This document shows positions 12,361-23,494 of a stretch of 64,000 nt of DNA, piece after piece; the stretch's first letter is position 1, and each line of letters begins with the position of its first letter. The notes below the pieces were generated by a model. The model did not search any database. It was given only the letters and a program-made list of their open reading frames with translations, and was not told the origin of the DNA. The stretch lies in contig OZ038397.1 in assembly GCA_964036045.1 (NCBI GenBank), positions 21,019,742-21,083,741 of the forward strand. The letters run 5' to 3'. The translations under genes were made by a program, and so were the position numbers. This DNA is from Eutreptiella sp. 'Long Island Sound 2002'. Lineage: Eukaryota; Euglenozoa; Euglenophyceae; Eutreptiales; Eutreptiaceae.

Positions 12361-13854
12361 GGCCCCCCTGACAATAGCGACGCGTCTGCTGGGAGGAGTG
12401 GTGGGGGGTACGGTTCGCCACCCCCTCGGGGGTGGAGGTCTAGGTGGTCCAGGGCCCAGTGCCATGTCCCCCATGCAGCAGACGGGCGGCATTGAGGGGG
12501 CGGGCTGTGCAGCAGAAGGGTTCGGCGACCGGCGACAACCAGCGCCGGACAACATAAACAATCCGGGGGGGATTTACCATCCGCGGAGCCTCTGCCGGAG
12601 GCAATAGTTGCTGGGCAGGTACCCGGTCAGGTGAGCCTCGCCCTTTTTGATGAGTGCCTTCTCCATCGGGTGTAGGATGGGGTCGGCCATGTATTCCCAG
12701 ACCTGTGGGGGGCTACGGGCGCCTGATGGTGTGCACTGGCCACGCCTCGGTTCACCCGCGCGGATTCGAGCAACACACGCAACGACTTCGACAGGCAGCA
12801 GGGGGGGCGCGACTGAGCCCAGGGGGCGGCAAGACGACGGAGAGGGGGGCAATGAGTGGCAAGAGACACTGGGGACAAGGGGATCGGGTGGAGAAGAGAC
12901 CCGCAGCGGGCGAGGCCCGTGCGGTGGCCCATACCCCTCCAGATGAGCAGTCCCGGCCCCGGGCCCTCCATGCCCCACGGCGCCCAAAACACCGTTCACG
13001 AGACCTCCCGTGGCACACACCAAGTCTGAAAAGGGGATATCCGTGGGAGCGGCAGTTGCACTGCGCCTCGGCGTCTGCAGCCCGTCGCCCCCCCCCCCCC
13101 CCCGCCTGCCCGGGAATCAAACTCAGCCACCCCGGACACACAGCAAAGCACACTGACCCATTGGCCAAGCCACTTGCTGACCCCCAGGCGCTAGGCCCAT
13201 GCTGGCATCGAAGGGAGGGGTGTGCATCAGTGGGCAGTCGGGGCGGCCAAGCACCGGCCTACGGGTCGAGTCCACAAAATGGCAGGCGAATCCTAGACAC
13301 ATGAGCATTGGGGAAGGGGGAAGAGGGGGTAGATTGGCGGATATATATGTGCGCCGGCCAACCATATGCGGTTACACTAATGTACATCTGAATGGAAGCG
13401 CGGCATCTCCTCCGTCGACAAAACGTGGTGCCAGGGGAGAGACAAGGCGCGCGCAGGCCCATTCACTTCCAACTAGAAGGAGGGCCACAGGGCGCTTGCT
13501 GCAGCTGCACGGGATTCCGCCGTCCGCAGGGCCGCGTCCACCGTTCCCCCTGCAAATTGATACGCCTGATTTGGTCACACCGAACTATCCTCGACTGCAT
13601 CCGAGGGCGGTCGCCACGAGCCAAATTGAAAACCAAAAGGAAGGAAAATTGGCGTCCGTCACCGCCGGCCCTGCGGTCGGATGTGAACCAAAGGCTGTTG
13701 AAGCGACGGCGGTTGGAGGGCAACCGACAGCGGGTGGAGATTCGGGCGGTCCATAATGCAACCAGGGGGGGGGAATCCCGTCAGTTTCCCAAGGGACCAG
13801 ACTTGCCATTGCAGTTAGGGGCGGGGGGGGGGGGGCGCACGAAGGTCTTTCAAG

Positions 13855-13925
13855 CGCTCTACACATGCACGTCCTTGTGTGCAGATGCAGCAATGTTCGG
13901 CAGTTCTTGGCTTGATGTTCTCGTG
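13855..13925. repeat. Dispersed repeat R4, copy 1
   Basis: Carries CACATGCACGTCCT and CAGCAATGTTCGGCAGTTC, matching 17068-17130 in the same orientation. Both copies are preceded by an AAGCGCTC-type segment. Confidence 0.7.
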
Positions 13926-14291
13926 ATATGTGATACGTACGTGTTGGGGTGGGGGGTGGGGAGGGGGGGGGGGGGGGGCGCTTGGAGCGCCGTTTCCGTG
14001 CGGCCACACGCCCCTGCAGCCCCCACCGCTTAATCGCAAATGCCGAGCCACACAGATGCCGCACAGGACGCCGCCTGTGGCCCTCCGTCCGGCGTTGGGG
14101 TGCCGGGGGAGGGCCTGGGGAAGGGCCCCCGTCCAGTCGGGGGATGGAATGGGGGCCATTGGGGGGGGGGTTGTCCAGCGTAACCTTCCCCCTTGTCCCT
14201 CGTGGCGTTGCGCTTGGCTCGTGGGGTCAAGGACACACCAGCACAGGGCTCCTTTGGGGGGGGGGGTCTAGGGGTGTTAGGGTGGAAATGG

Positions 14292-14362
14292 GGGGGGGGG
14301 GGGTTGGCACGAGGCCATGGTGCTGGTTTATTTGCCGTTGGCGGCGCCTATTGGCCTCTCGC
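14292..14362. repeat. Dispersed repeat R5, copy 1 (inverted relative to copy 2)
   Basis: The reverse complement of this segment matches 50595-50675, including a shared 18-base GGCCAATAGGCGCCGCCA core and a C tract at the same end. The copies are 36 kb apart in opposite orientations, which suggests a mobile repeat. Confidence 0.7.
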
Positions 14363-15168
14363 CATTGTACATTCCGACCCTCTGTGGGTTTGAACGTGGT
14401 TAGCCTGAAGGCACCAAAGAAAATTTTTGGTCTCAATGGGTCTAAACCAATTGGCACCGAACACGCCAAAGAAAGTTGTGGATTGGCCAAAGGCCTGGAA
14501 GAAAAGTTGGCCCAATCTTTGAAGAGGTGGGGGGTTGGGGGGGTCCAGGGGGGCGTGGGGGGGGGGGGGTCCCGAGTTGTTAAAAGGAGCCCCGCGCCAG
14601 CGCCCGGGACGGTGCCTGTCCCGCTTACATCCCGTGCCAGGGCACGGACCCGGGGCCCGTAGTTCAGGCACCGTCCGTGCCCCGGCAGCTTCGCCACATG
14701 ACCTCCTTCGGGGAAGGGCCAGGCCCACCTCCACGTGACCGAACAATACATCGCCCGGTCGCCTCCGTCGCTTGTTGGGGCTCGCCCACATCCCAGTGGC
14801 CGTCCGCCCTCCCCAGTCACGCCCCAGTGCCCAGGAGTGTACCTCCTGCAAACCTGCGGCCGCAGCTGCAAAACGTGCAACACGGTGGTGGCCATAAAGC
14901 GACGATGCTTGTCAGCCTCCGGAATCACTTCGGGAACTCTCACAGTGAATTGTCATGAATACGGCGCCGGAGGAAAAAACGGTGGTTGACTAGGGAGGAG
15001 GGGGGGGGGGGGGGGCAGCAGTGCGAACTACCGGAGGGCGGCGGACCGTCCGGTGCGCGCGCGGCTGCCCAGTGATCGGCGTTGGTCGGCAGGCCGCCCA
15101 TTCCGTCACTCACGCCCATGGGACGCGGGTCCCGGCGCGGCGCTAGAGCCCCGCGGGGGCTCCGCGTC

Positions 15169-15810
15169 TCACGCCCGCGGCGTCTTGATCTTCTTGCGCG
15201 GCGCCATCGCCTTCGGCTTGGGCCCGCGCTGCGGCGTGTAGGTCGGCTTCCGCTTGGCGGCGTGCACCGGGGATGGGTCCGCGCCCACCGGTTTGGGAGG
15301 GGCAGGCTTCCGCTCCCGCGGGGTCCGCGGCGTGGCAATGCGCGCGCGGCTGCGGCAGTCCCGGTCCCGGGGGGAGCGGGGCCGCCAGCCCAGACCGATG
15401 GGTTTGAGGGGCGTGAGGGGCCGCTCCGTCGCCGAGGGCTTGGTCACCTTCGCGGAGGGGTTCCGGGCGCCCTCGGGGCGGCGGCGCGGGGGGGAGCGGG
15501 CCGGGGGGAGGCTCCCGAGGCACCCGAGGCTCCCGAGGCTGATGGTGTGGCTGGGCGGCTTCTCGACGGGGACGTCCGTCTTGTTGGGCTTGGCGGACTG
15601 CTGCCGCGGGGTGCGCGCCCAGTAGGCCCGCAGGCGGCCCCACAGGCTCCGGGTGGGGCGGGCGGAGGTGCTGGAGGTCGGGGACGTGTAGTCAGAGGAC
15701 GCACGCGGGGACGGGGACGTGGAGTGGGTGGCGCTGGTGCTGGGGGTGATGCTTGGGCTCAGTTCTGTGGGTGGGGGATGAGAGGCTGATTGCGAATCGG
15801 TGCGGCGCAT
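15169..15810 (-). CDS. Candidate proline/serine-rich basic protein
   Basis: Open frame of about 213 codons from the ATG at 15810. The product is rich in Pro, Ser, Arg and Lys with SPSPRASS-type clusters and a basic end (APRKKIKTP), resembling disordered nuclear proteins. The local GC content is very high, so a long frame can arise by chance and other frames are also open. The terminal TGA lies in a donor-like GTGAGA, and a strong acceptor-like pyrimidine tract plus CACAG sits near 15768, so part of this may be an internal exon. No domain is recognised. Confidence 0.3.
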   Translation of the reverse strand: MRRTDSQSASHPPPTELSPSITPSTSATHSTSPSPRASSDYTSPTSSTSARPTRSLWGRLRAYWARTPRQQSAKPNKTDVPVEKPPSHTISLGSLGCLGSLPPARSPPRRRPEGARNPSAKVTKPSATERPLTPLKPIGLGWRPRSPRDRDCRSRARIATPRTPRERKPAPPKPVGADPSPVHAAKRKPTYTPQRGPKPKAMAPRKKIKTPRA

Positions 15811-15829
15811 GGGCACGAGGTGAGTCACG

Positions 15830-18260
15830 CAGGCGGGGGGGGATCACGTGGCGGGGGTAGTGAGGTGCAGTGGAAAGCGGTTGTCGACCTGCAACTCGAG
15901 GGGGGGGGGGGGCTGATTAAGGGGAGCTAAACGAAGGCGTGCGTGGAACATTTGGTAGACCAACCCAGTTTCACACAGCCACCTCCCAAGAGCCACTGGA
16001 TTGCAACCACTCAAAGCCACGTAACTTCAAAAAGGAGCGGGAATCAATGAGGATGCAAAGTGGTGTGCGAAATGAAACACCAGGGCTGTCCTCCAGATGA
16101 AATTAGGGACGCACGAAAATTGGAATGGCGAAATTTGGTGCAGAGGACGTTGCGCACCGATTCTTAAATACCACTGCAAAATTTGGTACAAATTCCCAGA
16201 TTGTGGCACAAAAATTAGCATAGGCCATGAATGGCGGTCGTTATTTCCTATGGGCCTTTGGTTGGTTCCTGTTGTTTTTTACAGCTTCCAGATGATTGAT
16301 GGTTGCTCTGATTTCCTGGAGGCTGTTGGGCACATTGAAAATATGCATGCCAAGAGAGCTAAAAATGACATCTAGAAAATGGCTTCGAACCTTCAAATAC
16401 CGTAGCAGAATTTGGCACACTTTGATTGTGCCGAAATATGCCATTCCAAATTCCCTTGCCTTTGGCAAGGCACCTCAAAGAGAGAAAAAAATAATTTTTG
16501 AAGAATTTTCTAGTGCCAACACCCCCGCGGCTGCCACAGCCACCGCCACTGCTGCGGTGGAATCGCCGCCATGAGGAGGCCATTCAACGACCCGCAACGC
16601 TCCTCACACAGCCGCCCCTTCGTCGTGTCCACCGGCCTTGCGTGGCGGCAGAACCGTCGTGCTAGGCCCCATGGGAAAAGGGAGAGAGGGCCAATGCCTC
16701 TCGCATCCGGAGAGCTCACCCACCAGTGTGGGAGGCCCCCCGCGACAAAGACATGGTGGTTGCGGCTCGGCTAGGGCATCCTCACCACGTGCGCGCAGGG
16801 GCCCACAACCGCAAGTTTGCGGCTTTTGGGAGGCCCATGGCCCGGGCTACATGGGCCTAGCAGCCACGATGTTGGCCCCCATGGGTACTAAAGTACCCGT
16901 ATTGTCACCAAATGATGACCCCAACCCATCCCCGGGGCCACAGGAAGGGGTTCAGAAAAAGTAAAATTTTGAATTTTTTTCAGTTGCCACCTAGCAACCT
17001 AACCAATGTGAAAACGGCTGTCCTCATGCAAGGGGCCGCATTGGGGGGCCGCAAGCAGGTCAACAAAGCGCTCCACACATGCACGTCCTGGTATGCATAT
17101 GCAGCAATGTTCGGCAGTTCCATTGATACGTTGGTTCCACGAGCACTTTTGCGTATGTACAGGTTGCACTGATGTTTGCCTAGTTACCCTTTTCTGGCCG
17201 TGTTTTGTCGGCCAAAACCAAAAGGTCGGTCAAAGTCAAAAAATTCATTGGGGGATCATTATGTCTCCCAAGACAATGATTTTACAAGGGGTTAGACATC
17301 TGGTACCCTAACTTGGGGTATCTTACGCGAATGACCCCAAAACAGGAGGCTATATGGCGCCTGCGCCTGCGCTTGATCTAACAACCCTCTTCGAGGTGCT
17401 TTCGCCCGTTACTGATTGTCTCCTCCCCGGTACACTTGAACGTCCGCAGAGCGCCAGCCGGTGAGTGACTGCGGTTGGTCCTTGCCAACCAGCATAGGTT
17501 AAGCACCAAACCTCCGTCAGTTGAGTATTCAACCGCCATCGGTTAAATGAACCCTGCCATCGATGACCTCCAGCCGTCGTTAGTGAAAAACAAAGAGAAA
17601 TATCTTGTTCCTACACGACAGCCCTGCGAAATGCACTGTCACTGTGTGTGGGGGGGGGGGGGGTGCTTGGCAAAAACACTCACATTGCAGGGCACGGCAG
17701 CCACAAGAGAAACAGTGGAGGGCACACATGAGCTGCTGTGTCCGCTCATGGAGCCAGCGCTCCGCCGACACCCCCCCCCCATGCTTGGCAGCTGCCACGC
17801 CACTGCTGGCTCACTTAGATCACCTCCTGCTTTTGCGGCGAGTGGTGTGCTCCCGAGGAGCGGTGGCCTCCTGGCCCTGGGTGGCGTTGCTCCGTGCGTT
17901 GGTGTGTGCAGCCTTAAACCCCCGTCCCGCCAGGCATGGCGTACGCGGGCGACATGCCTGTCCTCTGCGGTAGCAACACCTCACCCCCCGCAGACCCAAG
18001 GGCGCCTCAGGCGTGCTCGCTACTCTCGCCGGTGCAGCCTCCGATCTTTGAGGCCTGTGTGTCCCGCAGTGGATGCGGCCGTGTAGGAGACCATCGAGCG
18101 GGGAGTAGCTCAACAAAGGCCCGTTTGCCCGTTTTATTCTGAGCATTTTGAGTATACACAAGTCCGGCGGGGTATACACAAGTCCACTTGCAGAAGGCGG
18201 GTGTCTGCCACCCGGTGGTGGTCTCAGCCGCAGTGCGTACCTACCGTCTGACTCACGCAC
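15830..18260. other. Gene-free stretch
   Basis: Mixed AT-rich (16.0-16.5 kb) and GC-rich DNA. Contains R4 copy 2. No supported gene. Confidence 0.35.
17068..17130. repeat. Dispersed repeat R4, copy 2
   Basis: Matches 13855-13925 in the same orientation at roughly 80% identity by eye. Confidence 0.7.
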
Positions 18261-18267
18261 CGGTTAT

Positions 18268-18340
18268 TGGAAATGGGGGGCAATGGGGGGGAAATGGGGA
18301 TGGGGCGCAAATGGGGGGCAAATGGGGAGGAAATGAGGGC
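18268..18340. repeat. G-rich minisatellite, AAATGGGGGGC-type unit
   Basis: Tandem purine-rich units; four or more G runs close together make a G-quadruplex plausible. Confidence 0.7.
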
Positions 18341-18480
18341 TTGTGCTTGCGCTTGTGCCTGCGTCTCGCCAATCCCAGCAGGCGGGACGCTGCCACTCCC
18401 GCCCAACCTCTCACACACAGCACACACTCACCATGTGACCGCAAACCACCAGCACTTGACCGCCGACCGCCAACCATGAC

Positions 18481-19512
18481 TCACCGCAACGCGTTGCTGC
18501 TCCGCCACCCATCGCCATCTCGTGACTGACAGCCGCCACCCGCCGCTGCACCTGTCTTGTTGCTGAACGCGCGCGGCGCACGCCGATCCCTTATGCTCCG
18601 GATGAACGACCGCGGTCCCCGTGGGGCATCACAGCCGCTCTTGAGTGCCTTGCTCAACAGTGAGGAAAGGTTAAGGGCCGGTGGGGCACGGATCTGCGCT
18701 GCCGGCAGCAGTGCCTCATCCTCCGGTGTCTCGTCCTCCGGCAGGATCTCGGGGCCGTTGGAGCGAGGGGTGACTGGGACAGACTCCGGTGCCTCATCCT
18801 CTGGTGCCTCATTCTCCGGCGGGATCTCTGGGCCGGTGGAGCAAGGGGTGACTGGGACCGACTCCGGTGCCTCATCCTCCGGGGGGATCTCAGGGCCATC
18901 GGAGCGAGGGGTGAACGGGGCAGACTCCGGCTGCGGCAGAGCGGGTGTCCATGGGCGCGAAAGACGGACGGTGCCGTGGAGAACCGCGGAGCTGGAAAGG
19001 CCCGGAGCGAGCCACATGGGGTACCCGGTGTACATGATCGGGTACACCGGGTACAGCGGAAACATCGGCCCGTCGGCCGCCGGCGGCAGTTCCATCGCCG
19101 GCGGCAGCGCCGGGGCCACGGGCTCCAGGGCGGCGCCTGCGACTCTGGGGCTGCAGCCCGCGCGGGCGCTGGCCGGGGCCGCAGCGAGGCCTGCTGGGGG
19201 GGCGGCGATAGCCAAGTGGCGCAGGTGGGCGGTGCGCGGGGGCGGCTGCAGGGACTGGGCCTCGAAGATGGTGCTGCCGCCGGTCATGTCACAGTGCAGG
19301 CGGCACCAGCCCATGGGCAGGACGGCGTCGGGCGGGGCGTGCAGGTCCGTCAGCAGCGGCACGCCCGGGCACTTGCGCATGAACTTCGGGGCCAGCAGGG
19401 CCGTTGCCGGGTCTTTGTGGGACGCGGGTGGGACGGGGATACAGGGGGGAGGGGCAGGAGGAGGTCTGGGGAGGGGCAGAGGTACAGACACACGGGTATG
19501 GGAGGAAGGCAT
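18481..19512 (-). CDS. Candidate host protein, proline-rich with acidic PEIPPE repeats
   Basis: Open frame of 343 codons from an ATG at 19512. The N-terminal third is Pro/Ala-rich, followed by an aromatic stretch (MFPLYPVYPIMYTGYPMW) and then about three imperfect copies of a segment with SVPVTPRSNGPEI and PPENEAPEDEA. The C-terminal part (LNLSSLLSKALKSG, SFIRSIRDRRAPR) is less biased and looks like a short amphipathic basic segment. The internal duplication with preserved frame supports real coding. The TGA stop lies in a GTGAGT donor consensus, so further exons may follow. The family is unknown; a disordered cytoplasmic or nuclear adaptor would fit the composition. Confidence 0.4.
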   Translation of the reverse strand: MPSSHTRVSVPLPLPRPPPAPPPCIPVPPASHKDPATALLAPKFMRKCPGVPLLTDLHAPPDAVLPMGWCRLHCDMTGGSTIFEAQSLQPPPRTAHLRHLAIAAPPAGLAAAPASARAGCSPRVAGAALEPVAPALPPAMELPPAADGPMFPLYPVYPIMYTGYPMWLAPGLSSSAVLHGTVRLSRPWTPALPQPESAPFTPRSDGPEIPPEDEAPESVPVTPCSTGPEIPPENEAPEDEAPESVPVTPRSNGPEILPEDETPEDEALLPAAQIRAPPALNLSSLLSKALKSGCDAPRGPRSFIRSIRDRRAPRAFSNKTGAAAGGGCQSRDGDGWRSSNALR

Positions 19513-19514
19513 TG

Positions 19515-21149
19515 GGGAGGTTTGCGGTGCGTAGTAAGATATTGAGAATGAAATGAAGCAAAACTGAGTAAACTGGGGTAAACTGAGTAAAAATCAAGTA
19601 AAACTGAGAATTTTTTTGAACACACTTTTTTCTCAAAAAAAACTTAGTCAGTTTTACTGGATTTTATTCAGGTTTGCATCATTTCTTCCATTCTCTTTTA
19701 AGTCAGTCTCAAAAATGAGTAAAACAAAAAAAGCTTTGCGGAAAATTACTTGCTCGGTGTTATTACAGACCCGGAGGTTTCCGGGGCCCAATTAACAAAC
19801 CAAGGCATGTGCCAACACCTTCATGCTCCAGGGCCTGAGCCATCTCGCCCTTTGGCAAAGCCCATGACCCTTCACAAATGCGGCGGCTCGTGTATGGTGC
19901 GCACAATCCCCTGCATGACACGGCGTCTCAGAGACTTGCTGCCATGGGGCATGCACAACACCATTTGTTTGGGCCACCAACGTTGGTTTTGGGGAGGAAT
20001 TCCGGCATAGCTTCTTCAATCGCCCAAACCCTTGAGTTGTGAAGGTGACGTGGCTTTCTTGTTACAGCACATGACCAGCAAGTACCGCAACCAAGCCTCA
20101 GATGGGGCATAAATAACAACACCCCACGAGATGGTAGGCCCCTGCGGGCTGGAAAGGACCAATAGTGAATGGCGGGTGCCGGGAGATTGCCCGGGTGTTT
20201 CTCCCTCTAATCTAATCTAATCTAATCTAATCTCCTGAAACACCAGAAATGTCCTGGGAAACCACATGTGTGCTTTGCCCCCCAACCCCAAGTGGAAAGC
20301 TGTCTCTTTGCAGTGCCAGGGCGGCAGCACATACGACGGATGCTTGTCAGTGGCCAAAAAAAGACCGTCGGTACCTTTCTGCCAACAAGATAAAGGTGGA
20401 CTGGGTGCCTGATTGCAGGTCACCGATGAGCATGCACAGTTTGGCAGCGGCATGCACACATACTAACGCCATGCCGAACTATCAACAACCACCGCGGTGG
20501 ATTGCATTAGGACAACAGGAAAGTGCTGGACCCCCATCCCCCCCCCCCCCCCCAGGCCCTGTGGGCCCCGCATCCGTGGGGCGGGCTGGCACCTGCAGGC
20601 AGGAGGGACCGCAAGACGGGATAACCCCCCCCCCCCCCCCCGCCCCCGACCCCCAAAGCTGTGGGAAGCAGATAATGGAGACAACCCCCGTACCTCTGGG
20701 GCACAACACGGGACCAAAGCAAAAGGCAATAGCAACATGCACACCCACACCATCCCGAGGCGCACATGCCCTGCCTTTGTTCACCTCAGTGCCTTTCGGT
20801 CATCATTGAGGCAGACCGGCAGTTGGGCTACCCTTCGACTGTGCGGCAGTCAAATGAACCCGCTCCTTGAGGTGGCAGACACTTCATTACCATCAGATCA
20901 CTTCTGGTTGCTCCCCAACCCTCTGTCAGCTCTGTGACTGCTCACACTGTGGAACACTTCCTGAGCGTCTGGTACAGCAGTCATAGAGCAATAAAAACGT
21001 ACCTTAAGACTCCAACTAAGCGGCTTTTACGGGGCAGTCCCCCGGGCAGGGCCGGCGCGGATGGCGTCGAAAAAAAATAGACACTCAGAAAGTGAAAATG
21101 AGGAAGGGAGTATGATGTCGTGTAGCAGGCACCCTCAAGGTGTATCACC
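19515..21149. other. Gene-free stretch
   Basis: AT-rich segment 19540-19740 with repeated AGTAAAACTGA-like words, then mixed sequence with C tracts of 16-17 bases at 20538-20553 and 20625-20641. No supported gene. Confidence 0.35.
20206..20233. repeat. (TCTAA)n microsatellite
   Basis: Five perfect TCTAA units followed by TCT. Confidence 0.95.
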
Positions 21150-21371
21150 GGGGGAATCTTTGCACTGCACGCGCGCTGCGCGCTACTTTTAGACCATGTT
21201 CCCCCCGAAGAGCCCCTAGGCACACCCCTTGGAAACGCCCTTAGAATTAGGTGACGCAAAGTGCCCTAGCTCAAGAAAGTTGCAAACTGCCTTCCTTTCA
21301 CATAACACACATCATGCACAATTGGAAAAGCCATGAACAGCGCATTGGTCGCCACCCTCAAGAACACACAA
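21150..21371. repeat. Repeat module R1, copy 1 (222 bp)
   Basis: Aligns without gaps to 40777-40998, with about 14 differences by eye (around 94% identity). Begins GGGGGAATCTTTGCACTGC and ends AAGAACACACAA. Its right part overlaps the end of the small ORF on the minus strand. Confidence 0.9.
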
Positions 21372-21580
21372 CTGGACTCCGTCTTGCATTGGCGATTCAC
21401 CACCCGTAGTGCATCCTGGTAGTACTCCAAGTGGATGAGCCCATCTCCCGCCATCCCAACCACCGTGGCAGGAACTCGCATGCCGTTGGAGCGGGTGTAG
21501 AACACCCTATCGCCAAGACTTAAATCCATGAAGAAAGTGTGTCTAAGAAAGGAGGAGGGGGGTATGAAGTCCGGTAGCAT
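21266..21580 (-). CDS. Small ORF with SH3-like GDRVFYTRSNG module, retroelement-associated
   Basis: 104 codons from the ATG at 21580; an internal ATG at MDLSLGDRVFYT is an equally good start. The core (GDRVFYTRSNGMRVPATVV then GLIHLEYYQDALRVVN) has the alternating pattern of a small beta-barrel, Tudor- or SH3-like. I recall similar modules in repetitive, retroelement-linked proteins of algae, but this is an impression and not a search result. The C-terminal third is encoded within repeat R1, whose second copy at 40.8 kb has lost the rest of the frame. It is probably a fragment of a mobile element. Confidence 0.35.
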   Translation of the reverse strand: MLPDFIPPSSFLRHTFFMDLSLGDRVFYTRSNGMRVPATVVGMAGDGLIHLEYYQDALRVVNRQCKTESSCVFLRVATNALFMAFPIVHDVCYVKGRQFATFLS

Positions 21581-21604
21581 ATGTGCAAGCACGATAGATC
21601 AATG

Positions 21605-21720
21605 TGTGCACACGAGCATTGCGCCTTGCCATGCCTTGACAAAACCATGCTACGCCTTGCCATGCCTTGACCTAAACGTGCTACGCCTTGCTATGCCTCG
21701 ACCCAAAAATGTTGTGCCTT
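21605..21720. repeat. Short tandem repeat, ~34-bp CTACGCCTTGCCATGCCTTGAC unit in part
   Basis: Three to four imperfect copies built around CTACGCCTTG and CATGCCTTGAC, ending immediately at the start of repeat R2. Confidence 0.8.
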
Positions 21721-21903
21721 GCTACGTCACCCCTGCATTCTCGGGGATCCCCAAACAAAGGGGGACAAAATCAGAAGTCAAAACCTCCGCTAGGGGTCAC
21801 CATGATGCCCCTAGGGGCCCCTAGTATCTCAAAGTATGGGTCTCTAGTACGGCCGGACGCCCAAATAGTTGCACTGCGCGCGCACTGCGCTTAAGGCTCC
21901 CCC
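21721..21903. repeat. Repeat module R2, copy 1
   Basis: Starts GCTACGTCACCCCTGCATTC and ends AAGGCTCCCCC. Nearly identical to 41708-41879, which lacks one ~11-bp GCGCGCACTG unit. A partial copy lies at 41548-41632 and a diverged copy at 22045-22150. Confidence 0.92.
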
Positions 21904-22044
21904 ACCATATCAATCAATCGAGAAAAAGAGTAGATGTGGTGGAAATAAGCAAAAAATGTGTGCAAAAAAGTAGAAATGGGTGAAACAGGGTGAACATCCA
22001 AAAATGCCAAATCCCCAATGCATCAAAACCTACTACCAAACAAC

Positions 22045-22150
22045 AATGATGCCCAAAGTACCACAAAGTATGGGTTTCTACTACGGCCAGACGCTCAAAT
22101 AGTTGCACTGGGCGCGCACTGCACGTGCACTGCACTTAAGGCGCCCCCTA
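22045..22150. repeat. Repeat module R2, diverged copy
   Basis: Shares AAAGTATGGGTTTCTA, TACGGCCAGACG, TAGTTGCACTG and CACTTAAGGCGCCCCC with R2. The Penelope-like remnant starts directly after it. Confidence 0.75.
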
Positions 22151-22154
22151 ATGG

Positions 22155-23490
22155 CGACTGGTCTTCCAGACCCATTGTCAGTATGCCCAGATGGGCCACC
22201 ACACCAGTATCTACTTTCCTCGGCACTCTGGGCCAAATTTGGCCGAAACTGGACAGGTTGCAACCCTGACTTGTTTTCCCCGCTGTTAAACACAACGGAA
22301 CTTTGCGATCGTATCCACCACTGGGTCTCTAAACAGCCCCCATCTGTACACCATTCACTGTGTGTGTCCACTTTTGATTTCGAATCGCTTTATACTAATA
22401 TAACTTGGGAGAACCTGCTTTTGACATGGGAATGGTGAAAGAAAGGGTATTCACGGTTGTCTGACGATGCACTGAGGCAGATCAGTGCTGAAGAGAGAAT
22501 GGTTGACGTGCTTTTCTATGAGATGAATAGAAATGAACCTGCTGAATTGCAGACGGTTTTCTGCTTTATGCACCCGTCTTCTGATGACCACACCGATCTT
22601 GATTTGGTTTTGTTAAATATTGTTTATACTTATGTGCACTTGAGTGTCCAGGCGCTGGAGTCTACCGCCAGTGTATTGGCCTTGCCATGGGCACTAACAT
22701 GGCACCAATCTGGGCCACTCTCGTTTTGAGAATGTGTGAACACAGTGCAGGGCTGGACAAGAGCATATCACTGAGCAGATTCATCGATGATGGCATTATC
22801 CTTCATAGGACTGAACAGTTTGGTGCACTGAAAGCCCGCTTGTCTGCTTTCTATCCCCAAAATTTGAAATTTACTTTTGAGGTGGTCAGCCAACAGAGAT
22901 ATCCTCCTTTAATGGACCTTCTGATCATCAGTTTGGCTGCAGTGCAAACGCCTGTCTACTAGAAAAAGACTCATTCCTGCAGCTACATACCCTGGGGAAG
23001 TAACACCCCCAGGCATGTCAGGACTGGCTGGCCCATGGGAGAGAGTATCATGTCAGGACTGGCTGGCCCATGGGAGAGAGTATCAGATACCTCAGGCTCT
23101 GCAGCCACAAGGTGTGTTATACTATGTGCATCCAGAGACTCCAAGGAGCCATCAAAAGGTTGGGTTACCCGCAACAGGTGGTGTATGAGTTCCCACTGCC
23201 ATGGGAATCAAAGCCAAAATATGCACAACTGAGAGTACAGAATCACAAATTGGACGACAAGGTGGGAGGGTTGGGTCCAAAAAAAAGGCACATTCTGAGG
23301 GTACCATTTCACTGTTCTGTCAATCTGGCTTGGAGTAAAGTGGTCCATCAGTTACACAACAAATTACATTTTGTACATAATACCAAATTGTTTGCTGTTT
23401 TGATTCCTTCTCCGAGCCTGGGAAAATATTTCAGCACACAGACACGCAAAGTCGCGGCAGAGCGCGCGCACATTGCAGAGTCACAGTGAC
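22155..23490 (+). pseudogene. Decayed Penelope-like element, reverse transcriptase
   Basis: Pieces of one reverse transcriptase are spread over frames. RPIVSMPRWATTPVSTF lies at about 22165-22215. Motif A, STFDFESLYTNITW, is at about 22370. The region before the catalytic motif, AMGTNMAPIWATLVLRMCE, is at about 22685-22740. Catalytic RFIDDGIILH is at about 22780. The thumb-like tail, with KRLGYPQQV and RVPFHCSVNLAWSKV, ends by 23489. SLYTNI, MGTNMAP and RFIDD are typical of Penelope-like RTs. At least three frameshifts or stops occur, and there is a short internal duplication at 23010-23085. I see no GIY-YIG endonuclease. The 5' end abuts repeat R2. Confidence 0.75.
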
Positions 23491-23494
23491 GAAA

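Larger units (their letters stand above)
12370..15165. other. GC-rich, G-tract-rich gene-free region
   Basis: Long C and G runs (16 C at 13088-13103, G runs near 13823, 13965, 14290, 14560 and 15000) break every frame. Holds dispersed repeats R4 and R5. No supported gene. Confidence 0.4.

Noticed and set aside
12654-13304. 216-codon + strand ORF
   Set aside because: Low-complexity GC-rich frame with overlapping frames of similar length on both strands; no motif.
15082-15789. 235-codon + strand ORF over the 15.2-15.8 kb GC-rich block
   Set aside because: Gly/Arg/Ala-only composition is typical of the antisense of a GC-rich Pro/Arg frame.
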